In this document: in pieces, positions 1 through 7,121 of the stretch
Numbering within the stretch: the first letter of the stretch is position 1
Layout of the letters: every line of letters starts with the position of its first letter
NCBI GenBank assembly: GCA_944390105.1
Contig: CALXOV010000020.1
Coordinates: forward strand, 1 to 43,801
Reading direction: 5' to 3'
Source of the DNA: an uncultured Succinivibrionaceae bacterium
GTDB lineage: Bacteria > Pseudomonadota > Gammaproteobacteria > Enterobacterales > Succinivibrionaceae
Length of the DNA stretch: 43,801 bases
The notes under the pieces: generated by a model
The model's input: only the letters and a program-made list of their open reading frames with translations
Told to the model about the DNA's origin: nothing
The model's database searches: none
Translations under genes and position numbers: made by a program

Positions 1-780
1 GGAAATCAGATTAAGGTTGCCTCATTTGAGTATTGTGATCGCGAAATCGTCTCTCGTAGTCTTGATGGAAAGTCGTGCCGCTTAGATCTGATTGTTCAAA
101 CCGATCAGGGCGTTTTCATTAATGTTGAGGTTCAGTTGCTGCCCAACGAAATGGTAAAGCGCTCTTTATTTTACTTTTCAAAACTTTACGATAAACAGTT
201 ACAAAAAAGCGAACAGTATGAAGAGCTGAATCCGTGCGTTATTATCAGCATCGTCAATTTTGAACTTGATTTAGGTACTGAAAATTATCTGACGCGCTAT
301 CAACTCAAAGAGCTTAGAGAGAACGTTACTCTAACTGAGGACGCGGATTTATTCTTTTTAGAGCTTCCTAAATGGAAGCAGGCACAAAGTCTTGAAGACG
401 TGCCGGACAAAATTAAAAATCGGCTGTTTCGCTGGCTGAATTACTTAACCCGCAGCGACGTTAAGCTTGAGCAGCAGATAATGGAGCAGGATGAAATTTT
501 TAAGGAGGCTCATAAAGTGGAAGCAAAATTCTGTGCTGATGATGAAAATTGGTTTGCCTATTTGCGCCGCGAAAAGTATCTGCATGATGAAGCCTCCAGA
601 ATCCCTTATATTGAGGCTAAAGCTGAAAAGCGCGGTATAGAAATCGGCGAAAAGAGTGGCAGACTGATTGAAAAATTTGAGAATGCTAAAAATTTGCTTA
701 AGGCAAAAGTTGATGTAAGCACAATTAAGCAAGCACTCAAGCTTACTGATGATGAGTTAAACGCCATTTTAAAGGATTAA
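1..780 (+). CDS. Rpn/PDDEXK_2-type PD-(D/E)XK nuclease family protein, 5' end outside window
   Basis: The reading frame is open from base 1 and ends at TAA 778-780, so only the N-terminus is missing. The visible start carries a PD-(D/E)XK core: RLDL (Asp29 counted from base 1), a beta strand, then NVEVQ (Glu43, Gln45). This is the layout of the PDDEXK_2/Rpn family of recombination-promoting nucleases and transposase-associated proteins, which are metal-dependent DNA endonucleases. The C-terminal third (KAEKRGIEIGEKSGRLIEKFENAKNLL) is charged and helical, and such tails are usual in this family. These genes are often multicopy and mobile-like, and no terminal repeat is visible here. Family call is fairly sure; activity is inferred from the intact catalytic residues. 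Confidence 0.8.
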   Translation, partial: GNQIKVASFEYCDREIVSRSLDGKSCRLDLIVQTDQGVFINVEVQLLPNEMVKRSLFYFSKLYDKQLQKSEQYEELNPCVIISIVNFELDLGTENYLTRYQLKELRENVTLTEDADLFFLELPKWKQAQSLEDVPDKIKNRLFRWLNYLTRSDVKLEQQIMEQDEIFKEAHKVEAKFCADDENWFAYLRREKYLHDEASRIPYIEAKAEKRGIEIGEKSGRLIEKFENAKNLLKAKVDVSTIKQALKLTDDELNAILKD

Positions 781-902
781 ATGACGACAGTCGTGCCCGA
801 GTTGCCCCGGTCGTGATTTTAAGTTGCGGCAGGAGTCATTCCTGCTGATTTCATACATTCAAGTACATAAATGACTGCGGCGGCCTAGAAATTCCATACT
901 CA

Positions 903-932
903 AACAGTTCTTTTGCTTTTGGAAGAACTGTT
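903..932. terminator. 10-bp perfect stem hairpin between convergent genes
   Basis: AACAGTTCTT (903-912) pairs with AAGAACTGTT (923-932) around a 10-nt loop. It lies in the ~200-bp gap between the nuclease gene (plus) and the membrane-protein gene (minus), where a bidirectional terminator would be expected. It lacks a clear U-run on either strand, so termination is a weak inference. A smaller hairpin (CAGGA/TCCTG) lies near 829-844. I see no gene in 781-976. Confidence 0.35.
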
Positions 933-976
933 GCTTCGCCCAATTCATATTTTTGTGGATGCTTTAATCAAGTGCT

Positions 977-1390
977 TTAATTCGGCAAGTACCGCAAGCG
1001 ACCCAAGCAGCACATCAGAGCAAAAACCGCAAGATAGCGCCAGCCAAGCTGCCAATACGGATTTTCCATATGCGCAAACAGCCAAGTACAGAGACATATG
1101 AGTCCCATAAAAACACAGTACTCCCAGATTGCACTACGCAGCGAGCGCCGCAGCAACTCACGATCGAACGTTAAGTGGATAGCGTCAGCAAATTCCTCGA
1201 TTGAACTAAACAGTACCGTCGAGCTCCCCCCTAAACCTAAGATCAGAAAACCTGCGTACTGAAAGACTAAAGCTGTAAGTTGCCAGCTGCTGAAAAACTC
1301 AATAAACGCAGCGCCTGCAGTCAGTGTGCATGTTCGCAGGTAAAACCGCGCATTGCGCCGCAGATAATCTCTCATAAAGGTTATTCTCAT
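977..1390 (-). CDS. small predicted inner-membrane protein, unrecognised
   Basis: A 137-residue protein. A basic N-terminus (MRITFMRDYLRRNARFYLR) is followed by two hydrophobic stretches (about residues 20-58), a charged middle (FADAIHLTFDRELLRRSLR) and two more hydrophobic stretches (about 88-105 and 115-130), suggesting up to four membrane segments. Its ATG is 6 bp after the stop of the upstream gene, so the two are probably cotranscribed. No family is recognised. Spacing and the hydrophobic pattern support it as real; a plus-strand frame across part of it is short and unlikely. Confidence 0.55.
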   Translation of the reverse strand: MRITFMRDYLRRNARFYLRTCTLTAGAAFIEFFSSWQLTALVFQYAGFLILGLGGSSTVLFSSIEEFADAIHLTFDRELLRRSLRSAIWEYCVFMGLICLCTWLFAHMENPYWQLGWRYLAVFALMCCLGRLRYLPN

Positions 1391-1396
1391 GCTTTG

Positions 1397-2137
1397 CTAC
1401 TGTACGCTTGTGTGCATCTTGCATGATGCAATAAGTTCAGCAGTCAACGATGAGCGCTCAAATAGCTCTTGATATACGCGCAACATGTCCTGCCCATTAA
1501 GCTGCTTAAAGTGCCAAGGATGAGGAAAATTGAGATTAACGGCCAAAATGCTCCTTAAGTGCTGCTTGGCATCATTAATGCTCAAATCTTGGGATTTGCT
1601 GTGCGCAGCTGTGCATACAGCGTAAAAACAGCGGCGGCATACTGCCCGACACAGCTTTAAGTAGCGGTTTTTGATTTTAAAATCCTGCTGCGGCGCAAGC
1701 TCATGCATGCTCAGCGTAGCAGCAGCAAAGGAACGTACCGCGCTGCTGTCTGCACAGCTGTCTTCCTTTTCATCCAAATTTCGTTGCAAAGCCTGCAAGC
1801 TGGACTTAATTTGCCAGACAATATGCGTATTGGGCGGCGGTGCAAAACGTGGTAGTTCGCGCGCTGTCTTTTCCTCAGCCTGCTTTTGCAGGGCTATGCA
1901 CTTGCGCTTGATCTGAACCAGCAGCTCATCTGCCTCAGCTTTTGACGTAAGACCAAAGCTTGCGCTTTCTGTACGCTTGTAATCTGTTGCATGCAAAAAA
2001 GGCTTGAGCAGATCTTCTATCTCCTGAATGGAAACTTTGACATTCGTGGTACAGAATGCCAGCAAGTAAGCTCGCTGAAATGCAGCGTCGATAATCGGGT
2101 AAATTTCGCTTAATGCTGGTTCTACAGAATGATCCAT
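1397..2137 (-). CDS. hypothetical protein, helical and Cys-rich
   Basis: The ATG at 2137 (MDHSVEPALSE) is preceded by AAGGAGA about 8 bases upstream, so it is preferred to an upstream in-frame start at 2182. The product is about 246 residues, soluble and mostly helical, with several Cys residues in the second half (KLCRAVCRRCFYAVC). No known family is recognised. It is followed 6 bp later by the membrane-protein gene and preceded by rdgC on the same strand. Base composition and a long open frame with a good ribosome site argue that it is a true gene. Confidence 0.55.
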   Translation of the reverse strand: MDHSVEPALSEIYPIIDAAFQRAYLLAFCTTNVKVSIQEIEDLLKPFLHATDYKRTESASFGLTSKAEADELLVQIKRKCIALQKQAEEKTARELPRFAPPPNTHIVWQIKSSLQALQRNLDEKEDSCADSSAVRSFAAATLSMHELAPQQDFKIKNRYLKLCRAVCRRCFYAVCTAAHSKSQDLSINDAKQHLRSILAVNLNFPHPWHFKQLNGQDMLRVYQELFERSSLTAELIASCKMHTSVQ

Positions 2138-2225
2138 GGGATGTTCTCCTTTTTTAAATACAACATGTAATAAATCGCTCAAGCAGAGATTTGCCGGTGC
2201 CGTTAGTTTTCTTTATCGCAAATCC

Positions 2226-2322
2226 GGGCTCCTGCGCCTCTACAAGCACGCTGTCCCAGACTGCATGTGATTGCTCAGGCTACAGCTTAGCTGCATTGCT
2301 GTTTTCTATAGGCATCCGCTGT
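2226..2322. repeat. ~97-bp duplicated segment, copy A
   Basis: Matches 3795-3892 with about ten substitutions and no gaps, roughly 90% identity by eye. In copy B the segment is the 5' end of a small gene on the minus strand (start ATG at 3884). Copy A keeps the equivalent ATG (2315) but meets TAG after 11 codons, so it is a dead gene start lying between rdgC and the 246-aa gene. Confidence 0.75.
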
Positions 2323-2331
2323 TACTTCCAG

Positions 2332-3267
2332 TTATGCTGACTGTCCCTGTGCAAAAATCCGCATTAAATCCTGTGCCACGCGGCACAATACCTGTCCCTG
2401 CATCCAATAGGGGCTATGCTCTTGTTCCGCAACAGCAATGTTCATGCTCTCTTTGAACTCATCGCTAAACGCAATGCCCTTTAAGGTCAGAGCATCCGTC
2501 AGCGTAAAGCTCACCTCATTCGTATTAAACCGCAGTGCGTTTACCGTGAATAAACACTCTTTGATGCGCTGAATGTAATCTGCGGACTCGGGATCGGTAT
2601 TACTGGCATGTATGACTTCCTTAAGTCCGTCTGCATATTCACTGCACAGCGTGATGCTGGTGCCGAGCGTAAAGCATGCCGGCAGCGTATTTTCTGCAAG
2701 CCATGCAGCCATGCTTATTTCAGGACTTTCTGCCTTAGCGCGAAGCGGCTCTAAGGGGAAACTGCCGGAAAAGGCTTTACGCAGATGCGCGGCTATAATG
2801 TCTAATTTCTTTGCGCTAGCCTTGCCAATCAGGCACAGCTTGGCATGCAGATTAATGCAGATTACAGTCTGCTGATGCTTGGGAAAAGCCTGTGCGGTCA
2901 GCTTGTCCGCGATTGCGGCTTTGAGCGCATTAAGTTCCTGTGACTGCAAAGGGCGGCAAAGCTGCATCTCCTTGGCCTTAACTGCCTTAGATAGCTCTTG
3001 TTTGAACACGGCTCCCAGTACGCTCTTTTTCTCCTCGCAGAACCTAAAAAAGACTAAGCGCTGCGCTCCGGTACCGCAGCTGAATACCAGCGCTTGACCA
3101 TTCTCAAGTACCGGCACAAAGCCCCATGAAATCAACCCCTGCGGAGCACACGGATGAAAGCGACATGCCGTCAGTGCCTTTTCGCAGCTTTCGTCAGTTT
3201 CCACCAGCGCGGAAATTTCATCGGCTATAGAGTAAATTGTGCATTTTTTAAAATTGCCATACCTCAC
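2332..3267 (-). CDS. rdgC: RdgC family recombination-associated DNA-binding protein
   Basis: A 311-residue product, close to the ~303 of E. coli RdgC. The order of conserved pieces fits: N-terminal FKKCTIYSI, FHPCAPQGLISWGFVPV, VFKQELSKAV, AFPKHQQTVICINLHAKLCLIGKASAKKLDIIAAHLRKAFSGSFPLEPL, and a C-terminal acidic helix. RdgC forms a ring-shaped dimer around double-stranded DNA and limits RecA access. The start appears to be GTG 3267, two bases after the stop of the upstream small gene; no ATG suits the family N-terminus better. The gene sits in a run of small unknown genes, so it may belong to a mobile or prophage-derived segment and not to the core copy; that is an inference. Family call is confident. 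Confidence 0.85.
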   Translation of the reverse strand: MRYGNFKKCTIYSIADEISALVETDESCEKALTACRFHPCAPQGLISWGFVPVLENGQALVFSCGTGAQRLVFFRFCEEKKSVLGAVFKQELSKAVKAKEMQLCRPLQSQELNALKAAIADKLTAQAFPKHQQTVICINLHAKLCLIGKASAKKLDIIAAHLRKAFSGSFPLEPLRAKAESPEISMAAWLAENTLPACFTLGTSITLCSEYADGLKEVIHASNTDPESADYIQRIKECLFTVNALRFNTNEVSFTLTDALTLKGIAFSDEFKESMNIAVAEQEHSPYWMQGQVLCRVAQDLMRIFAQGQSA

Positions 3268-3268
3268 C

Positions 3269-3529
3269 TCATGCTTTGCGTACTGCCTTCTTGTGCAGTT
3301 TTTCCACTGAATTCAATTTGGCATCAAGACGCCTGCAAATCACCTTGGCCTTATTGGTATAGCTGCGCGCCATTTTGAGGTATTCCTGCACCTCTGCACT
3401 AGTCGGATCAGCATCAACATCCGGGACATCCAGATCTACCCGATTCATGACAATGGTTCCCATGTTGGCCAAATGGGCTACTCCCTCAAGCCCTGCCTTA
3501 AACTTTCTGACTTCAGCTGCTGTAAGCAT
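3269..3529 (-). CDS. small hypothetical protein
   Basis: The ATG at 3529 (MLTAAEVRKF) is preceded by GGGGATAA, which makes it a better start than the in-frame ATG at 3544. The 86-residue product is helical with a basic C-terminus (KAKVICRRLDAKLNSVEKLHKKAVRKA) and an Asp-rich centre (DLDVPDVDADP). It overlaps the end of the upstream gene by 17 bp and ends just before the rdgC start, so the genes are translationally packed. No family is recognised. Confidence 0.55.
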   Translation of the reverse strand: MLTAAEVRKFKAGLEGVAHLANMGTIVMNRVDLDVPDVDADPTSAEVQEYLKMARSYTNKAKVICRRLDAKLNSVEKLHKKAVRKA

Positions 3530-3884
3530 GCTTATCCCCTGCATTTAGCTCAAGCTTTCTTTTCATGTACTCAAGCATCCCGCACCAGAATTTATGCTGA
3601 TCATTGGGTAGTATGGCAAACAGCATTCCGCAGATGGTAGGCATTAGCCCAGCAATGTCCTCGGAGCTTAACGTGCCGTCATCCAACCACTGTGCAACCA
3701 TGCGGCCTGCTTTATTAGGCTCGACATGCAGTGTTTCGTCTAGCCGTAAGATTAGTGCATCTAGTCTGAAATCATCGGCAAGCTCTGCGCAGATGGGCTC
3801 CTGTGCCTCTACAAGCTCTCTGTCCTAGTCTGCATGTGATTGTTCAGGTTGCAGCTTAGCTGCATTGCTGTTTTCTATAGACAT
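3513..3884 (-). pseudogene. small gene interrupted by an in-frame TAG at codon 20
   Basis: A start at ATG 3884 (MSIENSNAAKLQPEQSHAD) has a Shine-Dalgarno-like TAGGAG 9 bases upstream. The frame meets TAG at 3827-3825, then stays open to 3513 and reads as coherent protein (ELADDFRLDALILRLDETL, then MVAQWLDDGTLSSEDIAGLMPTICGML). A restart at ATG 3701 would give only 62 residues. Intact, the product would be about 123 residues. The first ~97 bp are duplicated at 2226-2322. Function unknown. The alternative is a short real protein from 3701. Confidence 0.55.
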
Positions 3885-3892
3885 CCGCAGTT
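3795..3892. repeat. ~97-bp duplicated segment, copy B
   Basis: Partner of 2226-2322 (about 90% identical, colinear). It covers the ribosome-binding region and the first ~30 codons of the broken minus-strand gene ending at 3513. The two copies flank rdgC and its upstream small gene, so recombination between them would delete about 1.5 kb. Confidence 0.75.
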
Positions 3893-3921
3893 GCTCCTAA
3901 CCTATGTTGTTGGTTGTTCCA

Positions 3922-4158
3922 TCAGGCACTAAGCTGCTGCAGCGGCTCAGGCTGCTGCCATTGCTGCAGCAGATAACGGTTGTCCTGCAGCACTTCTGCA
4001 AGTCCGGCAAATTTAAAAGCTACCTTGCGCGCCTGCTGCGGCATAGGATGCTGACGCTTACGGCGCAGCCGTTTGACCAAAGCTTTATATCCAATAAAAT
4101 CCGTCTCAATGTGCGGCATTGGATGCAGGACAGTAGTACCGTCAACGTCCGGCAGCAT
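3922..4158 (-). CDS. hypothetical protein, possibly 5'-truncated
   Basis: From ATG 4158 the product has 78 residues, with a basic centre (KALVKRLRRKRQHPMPQQARKVAFKF) and a Gln-rich tail (LLQQWQQPEPLQQLSA). The same frame stays open upstream for about 55 more codons with protein-like content (AAWHATNWNGFVTFQGKI) until TAG near 4338, but no ATG, GTG or TTG occurs there. Either the start is non-standard or the 5' end has been lost. It is the first gene of the minus-strand run leading to rdgC. A plus-strand frame covers the same bases but has no ribosome site I can see. Confidence 0.4.
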   Translation of the reverse strand: MLPDVDGTTVLHPMPHIETDFIGYKALVKRLRRKRQHPMPQQARKVAFKFAGLAEVLQDNRYLLQQWQQPEPLQQLSA

Positions 4159-4355
4159 GAGCTGAACTACCGCCGGCTGCAGTGTGCTAGTAATCTTACC
4201 TTGAAAGGTGACAAAGCCATTCCAATTTGTGGCGTGCCAAGCTGCTTCCGTATCAAATTTAAAAAAACTTCTGTTTTTTACGTACCTCTTAATACTGCGT
4301 GAATTATTGACTTGTTTTGTCAGGAGTTTTTCTCTCTAATCTGACCGTACTCCGT

Positions 4356-4390
4356 GCAAATTTGCCCAATTAGCACGATCTGCCTATAAT
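4356..4390 (+). promoter_or_regulatory. sigma-70 promoter of rbsD with overlapping palindrome
   Basis: TTGCCC (4362-4367), a 17-bp spacer and a perfect TATAAT (4385-4390) precede rbsD by about 75 bp. The palindrome GCAAATTTGC (4356-4365) overlaps the -35 box and resembles the GCAAACGTTTGC palindrome at 5003-5014, suggesting repression by a LacI-type regulator encoded elsewhere. The promoter is seen in sequence; the repressor is inferred. Confidence 0.65.
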
Positions 4391-4463
4391 TCTGCTAATG
4401 CTTACTTACGCAGCATTAATTGCATTTCTGTTTTATTCAGGGTGCTTCTAAGGAGTTGTATTT

Positions 4464-4865
4464 ATGAAGAAAATCGGCTGTTTAAACTCGGAGCTATCTT
4501 ACGTCCTAGCTAAGCTAGGTCATTTCGACACCTTGACGGTGGGCGATTGCGGACTGCCCATTCCACCAGGCGTACAGCGCATAGATCTTGCAGTAGACTA
4601 CAATGTTCCCCCTTTTTGGGACGTGTTCAAAGTAATAGATGCCGAGGCTAAATTCCAAAAGGTCACCATTGCCACCGAATCTAAGAATCAGAATCCTGAT
4701 TTCTATCAAAAAGTGTATGCTTGGGCACAAGCGAACGGTGTTGAGGTGGTAGAAGTGCCGCATGATACGCTCAAAAAATTATCTGCCTCTTCTAAGGCGG
4801 TAGTGCGCACTGGCGAATGCCATCCCTACTGCAATGTAGTGCTGGAATCGAACGTTTCTTTCTAA
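4464..4865 (+). CDS. rbsD: D-ribose pyranase
   Basis: A 133-residue product, close to the usual ~139. RbsD interconverts beta-pyranose and beta-furanose forms of ribose (and some other sugars) so that a furanose-specific enzyme can use it. Signature segments are LNSELSYVLAKLGHFDTLTVGDCGLPIP, with catalytic His20 and Asp28, and the C-terminal VRTGECHPYCNVVLESNVSF. AAGGAG lies 8 bases before the ATG. It is transcribed in the same direction as the downstream ABC operon but is separated from it by 500 bp and a hairpin, so it probably has its own promoter. The match is strong throughout. Confidence 0.93.
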   Translation: MKKIGCLNSELSYVLAKLGHFDTLTVGDCGLPIPPGVQRIDLAVDYNVPPFWDVFKVIDAEAKFQKVTIATESKNQNPDFYQKVYAWAQANGVEVVEVPHDTLKKLSASSKAVVRTGECHPYCNVVLESNVSF

Positions 4866-4874
4866 TACAAAGTC

Positions 4875-4906
4875 TGCTCCTGCATCCCGCAAGTGCCGCA
4901 GGAGCA
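4875..4906 (+). terminator. hairpin after rbsD
   Basis: TGCTCCTGC (4875-4883) pairs perfectly with GCAGGAGCA (4898-4906), 10 bp after the rbsD stop. The following CGTTGTTACCCTTT is T-rich but has no clean U-run, so it may be a weak terminator or a 3'-end stabilising hairpin. Confidence 0.5.
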
Positions 4907-5366
4907 CGTTGTTACCCTTTAACTATATCCATTTAATATCCATCCACCACAACTCATGGTGGCACTTCTACCATCCTCCTAATTCGCTATCACGAATCTA
5001 CTGCAAACGTTTGCATTGACAAAAGCTTACTCTTAGATGGTGTATTGATTTTAAGAAAAAATCATGCCGTGCTGGAGCAGATCATTAATGTGCATGCTTT
5101 ATTTATTACAATTTTATTCTTTGTTTTGTATTAAATTTTACTGTTAAATGTTACGTGCACATATTTGCGTATAGTCGTACTGCTTAGACTGTAAAGTTTT
5201 GTATACCAGTGCCGAATTTACTACGGCTTAACATCAAATATTTAATAAAAATGTGATAATCCTGACAAACAAAGCTTGAGCGCTTGTCTAAGATCAGGAT
5301 AGAGCAATAACACAACGCGAATGTGTTTACTGCCAAGATGTTAGTCAATAATGGAGAAAATTACGA
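4907..5366 (+). promoter_or_regulatory. 460-bp regulatory gap upstream of the ABC sugar operon, with LacI-type operator
   Basis: A perfect 14-bp palindrome TGCAAACGTTTGCA lies at 5002-5015. Its GCAAACGTTTGC core is the classic shape of LacI/PurR/RbsR-family operators. TTGACA (5016-5021) follows directly, so a repressor bound here would block this -35 box; the best -10 (TGTATT near 5041) is poor. If used, the leader before the binding-protein gene would be over 300 nt. The rest of the gap is AT-rich, with no convincing ORF; one 27-codon frame at about 5067 has no ribosome site. GGAGAA precedes the ATG at 5367. Confidence 0.6.
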
Positions 5367-6332
5367 ATGAAGTTATCTAAATTCTGCGCCGCTCTGGCTT
5401 TTACTTGTGCTGCAGCTTTCACTGCCAGCGCTTATGCCGCAGATGCCCCGAAGCGTTTAACCGGCGGCGGCAGCAACATCATGTACATAATCACACCGTC
5501 GCACTCTAATCCTTTCTTCAAGCTCGAAGCTGAAGTTGCCGCCGCCACGGCAAAGAAGCTTGGCTACGAAGTTAAGATGGTGTCGCATGACGACAGCCCG
5601 GTAAAGCAGTCTGAGCTCTTTGAGACCGCTATCTCCGATAAGGCTGCCGCCATTATCTGCGACAATGCTGGTGCTGATGCCACGGTAGCTGCTGTCAAGC
5701 GTGCTTATGACAATAACATTCCGACCGTGCTGTTTGACCGCGAAATCAATGAACAGGGTATTGCCATTGCTCAGATTGTAGCCAATAACTATCAGGGTGC
5801 CAAAGGTGTAGCTGAAGTCTTCGTCGAGGCTATGGAAGAAGAAGGCGAGTATGCTGAACTATTCGGCCCGGATTCAGATAACAATGCTCAGACCCGTTCC
5901 ACCGCTTTCCACGAAGTCATCGATCAATATCCTGACTTAAAGCTGGTATCAGTACAGACCGCCAACTGGGATCAGAGCCAAGGCTATCAGAAAACCGAGA
6001 CCATCTTGCAGTCTTATCCTAACTTAAAGGGCCTTATCTCCGGCAATGACAACATGGCCGTAGGTGCTGCCGCTGCTGCTAAAGCTGCTGGCAAGAAGCT
6101 CATCATCGTCGGCGTGGACGGTTCCAATGACGCCCGCGATCAAATTCTGACCGGCGACATGACTGCCACGGCAATGCAGCCGGCTGCATTAATTGCCCAA
6201 ATGGCGGTAGAGCAAGCCGATCAATACTTAAAGACTGGTTCTACAGGCAAGCCGGAAAAGCAGTTAGTTGACTGCGAAGTCATCACCATTGACAACGCTA
6301 AGAACCTCAACAACTTCACCCTTTCTAAGTAA
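5367..6332 (+). CDS. periplasmic sugar-binding protein, ribose type
   Basis: A 321-residue protein with a clear Sec signal peptide (MKLSKFCAALAF... cut after ASAYA at about residue 24). The mature part is a type 1 periplasmic binding protein (Peripla_BP_4, RbsB-like): NPFFKLEAEVAAATAKKLGYEV, then a hinge at VLFDREIN, then IVGVDGSNDARDQILTGDMTATAMQPAALIAQMAV. It delivers a monosaccharide, probably a pentose, to the permease and ATPase that follow. The sugar cannot be read from sequence. RbsB, erythritol- and apiose-type binders share this fold. It is the first gene of the operon. Confidence 0.88.
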   Translation: MKLSKFCAALAFTCAAAFTASAYAADAPKRLTGGGSNIMYIITPSHSNPFFKLEAEVAAATAKKLGYEVKMVSHDDSPVKQSELFETAISDKAAAIICDNAGADATVAAVKRAYDNNIPTVLFDREINEQGIAIAQIVANNYQGAKGVAEVFVEAMEEEGEYAELFGPDSDNNAQTRSTAFHEVIDQYPDLKLVSVQTANWDQSQGYQKTETILQSYPNLKGLISGNDNMAVGAAAAAKAAGKKLIIVGVDGSNDARDQILTGDMTATAMQPAALIAQMAVEQADQYLKTGSTGKPEKQLVDCEVITIDNAKNLNNFTLSK

Positions 6333-6348
6333 TTTTGGTTTAACGACC

Positions 6349-6371
6349 AGTGCCGCCTATCTGGCGGCACT
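6349..6371 (+). other. intercistronic hairpin after the binding-protein gene
   Basis: AGTGCCGCC (6349-6357) and GGCGGCACT (6363-6371) form a perfect 9-bp stem with a 5-nt loop and no U-run. Hairpins at this point in ABC operons often protect the binding-protein mRNA from 3' decay or attenuate transcription, giving an excess of binding protein over the membrane parts. Confidence 0.6.
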
Positions 6372-6467
6372 TTAAGTAAATATAAAGAGAAGCCTGCAGG
6401 CCGTTTGAATACGGACACTATTCAATTGCCCGCAGACAGACCCAAGACAGTAAGGAAGCTACAAGCA

Positions 6468-7112
6468 ATGTCAAAGCGAAATCTGATTATCGGCGCTGCC
6501 GTGGTCGCGGTGATCGCCTACGGCGGCCTAACAGCCACCATCATCCCGGAAGGAACCGAAGCCCAGCTGACCGGCGAGGTCGTGTTTGACCCGACCACTA
6601 ATGCCCAGGCTTTCTGGAAAGAACAAGGTCCGTCTTATTTTGCGCAGAATGCGGTGGATTTAGCCCAGCTCTTTGAAGAAGCCGGCGGCGATCTCACTAC
6701 TGTGGCCTCAAAATACGGTCACTACTCAATGGGCGATTCGGGTGAACTTTCCTTTATCGTTAAAGGTAGCGGCACCATTGAAACGGTAAAAAATAAGTTG
6801 CGCAGCGGCTATCTAGCATTTAAACCCGATGGCATACCTGACAACAATGTGAGCTATCGCCTGCAGATTGGCCCGGTGTTTAAGAACTCAGCAGTACGCG
6901 ATACCATCAGCTCTTTATCCTTCCGCGATTATAAGAACCAAATTGAATGGGCACAGGTCTCGGTGGCGTTGCATGACTTAGTGCTAAAGGAAGTCATTGG
7001 GCCAGTAGCAGTTGAAGGCTCTGAGGGTAAGTATGTGGAATTTGTCGGATGCTATACCGTAACCCGCCCGAGCCAAGTCCTGATCACCCCGGTAGTCCTT
7101 AAGATTCAATAG
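6468..7112 (+). CDS. DUF2291 family periplasmic/lipoprotein-like protein of sugar ABC operon
   Basis: ATG 6468 (MSKRNLIIGAAVVAVIAYGG) is preceded by AAGGAAG; an earlier in-frame TTG lacks this. The 214-residue product has one N-terminal membrane segment and an exported domain with YRLQIGPVFKNSAVRDTISSLSFRDYKNQIEWAQVSVALHD, characteristic of DUF2291. Members of this family lie beside ribose-type ABC transporter genes in many proteobacteria. The biochemical role is unknown; an accessory role in transport or sensing is inferred from position. It is 9 bp ahead of the ATPase gene. Confidence 0.75.
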   Translation: MSKRNLIIGAAVVAVIAYGGLTATIIPEGTEAQLTGEVVFDPTTNAQAFWKEQGPSYFAQNAVDLAQLFEEAGGDLTTVASKYGHYSMGDSGELSFIVKGSGTIETVKNKLRSGYLAFKPDGIPDNNVSYRLQIGPVFKNSAVRDTISSLSFRDYKNQIEWAQVSVALHDLVLKEVIGPVAVEGSEGKYVEFVGCYTVTRPSQVLITPVVLKIQ

Positions 7113-7121
7113 GAGAAGGGC

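Noticed and set aside
3904-4302. Plus-strand 132-codon frame
   Set aside because: No ribosome site and low-complexity Leu/Gln content; it overlaps a minus-strand frame in phase with its neighbours' orientation.
5067-5150. 27-codon leader peptide upstream of the binding-protein gene
   Set aside because: No Shine-Dalgarno sequence, no run of regulatory codons, and no attenuator hairpin after it.
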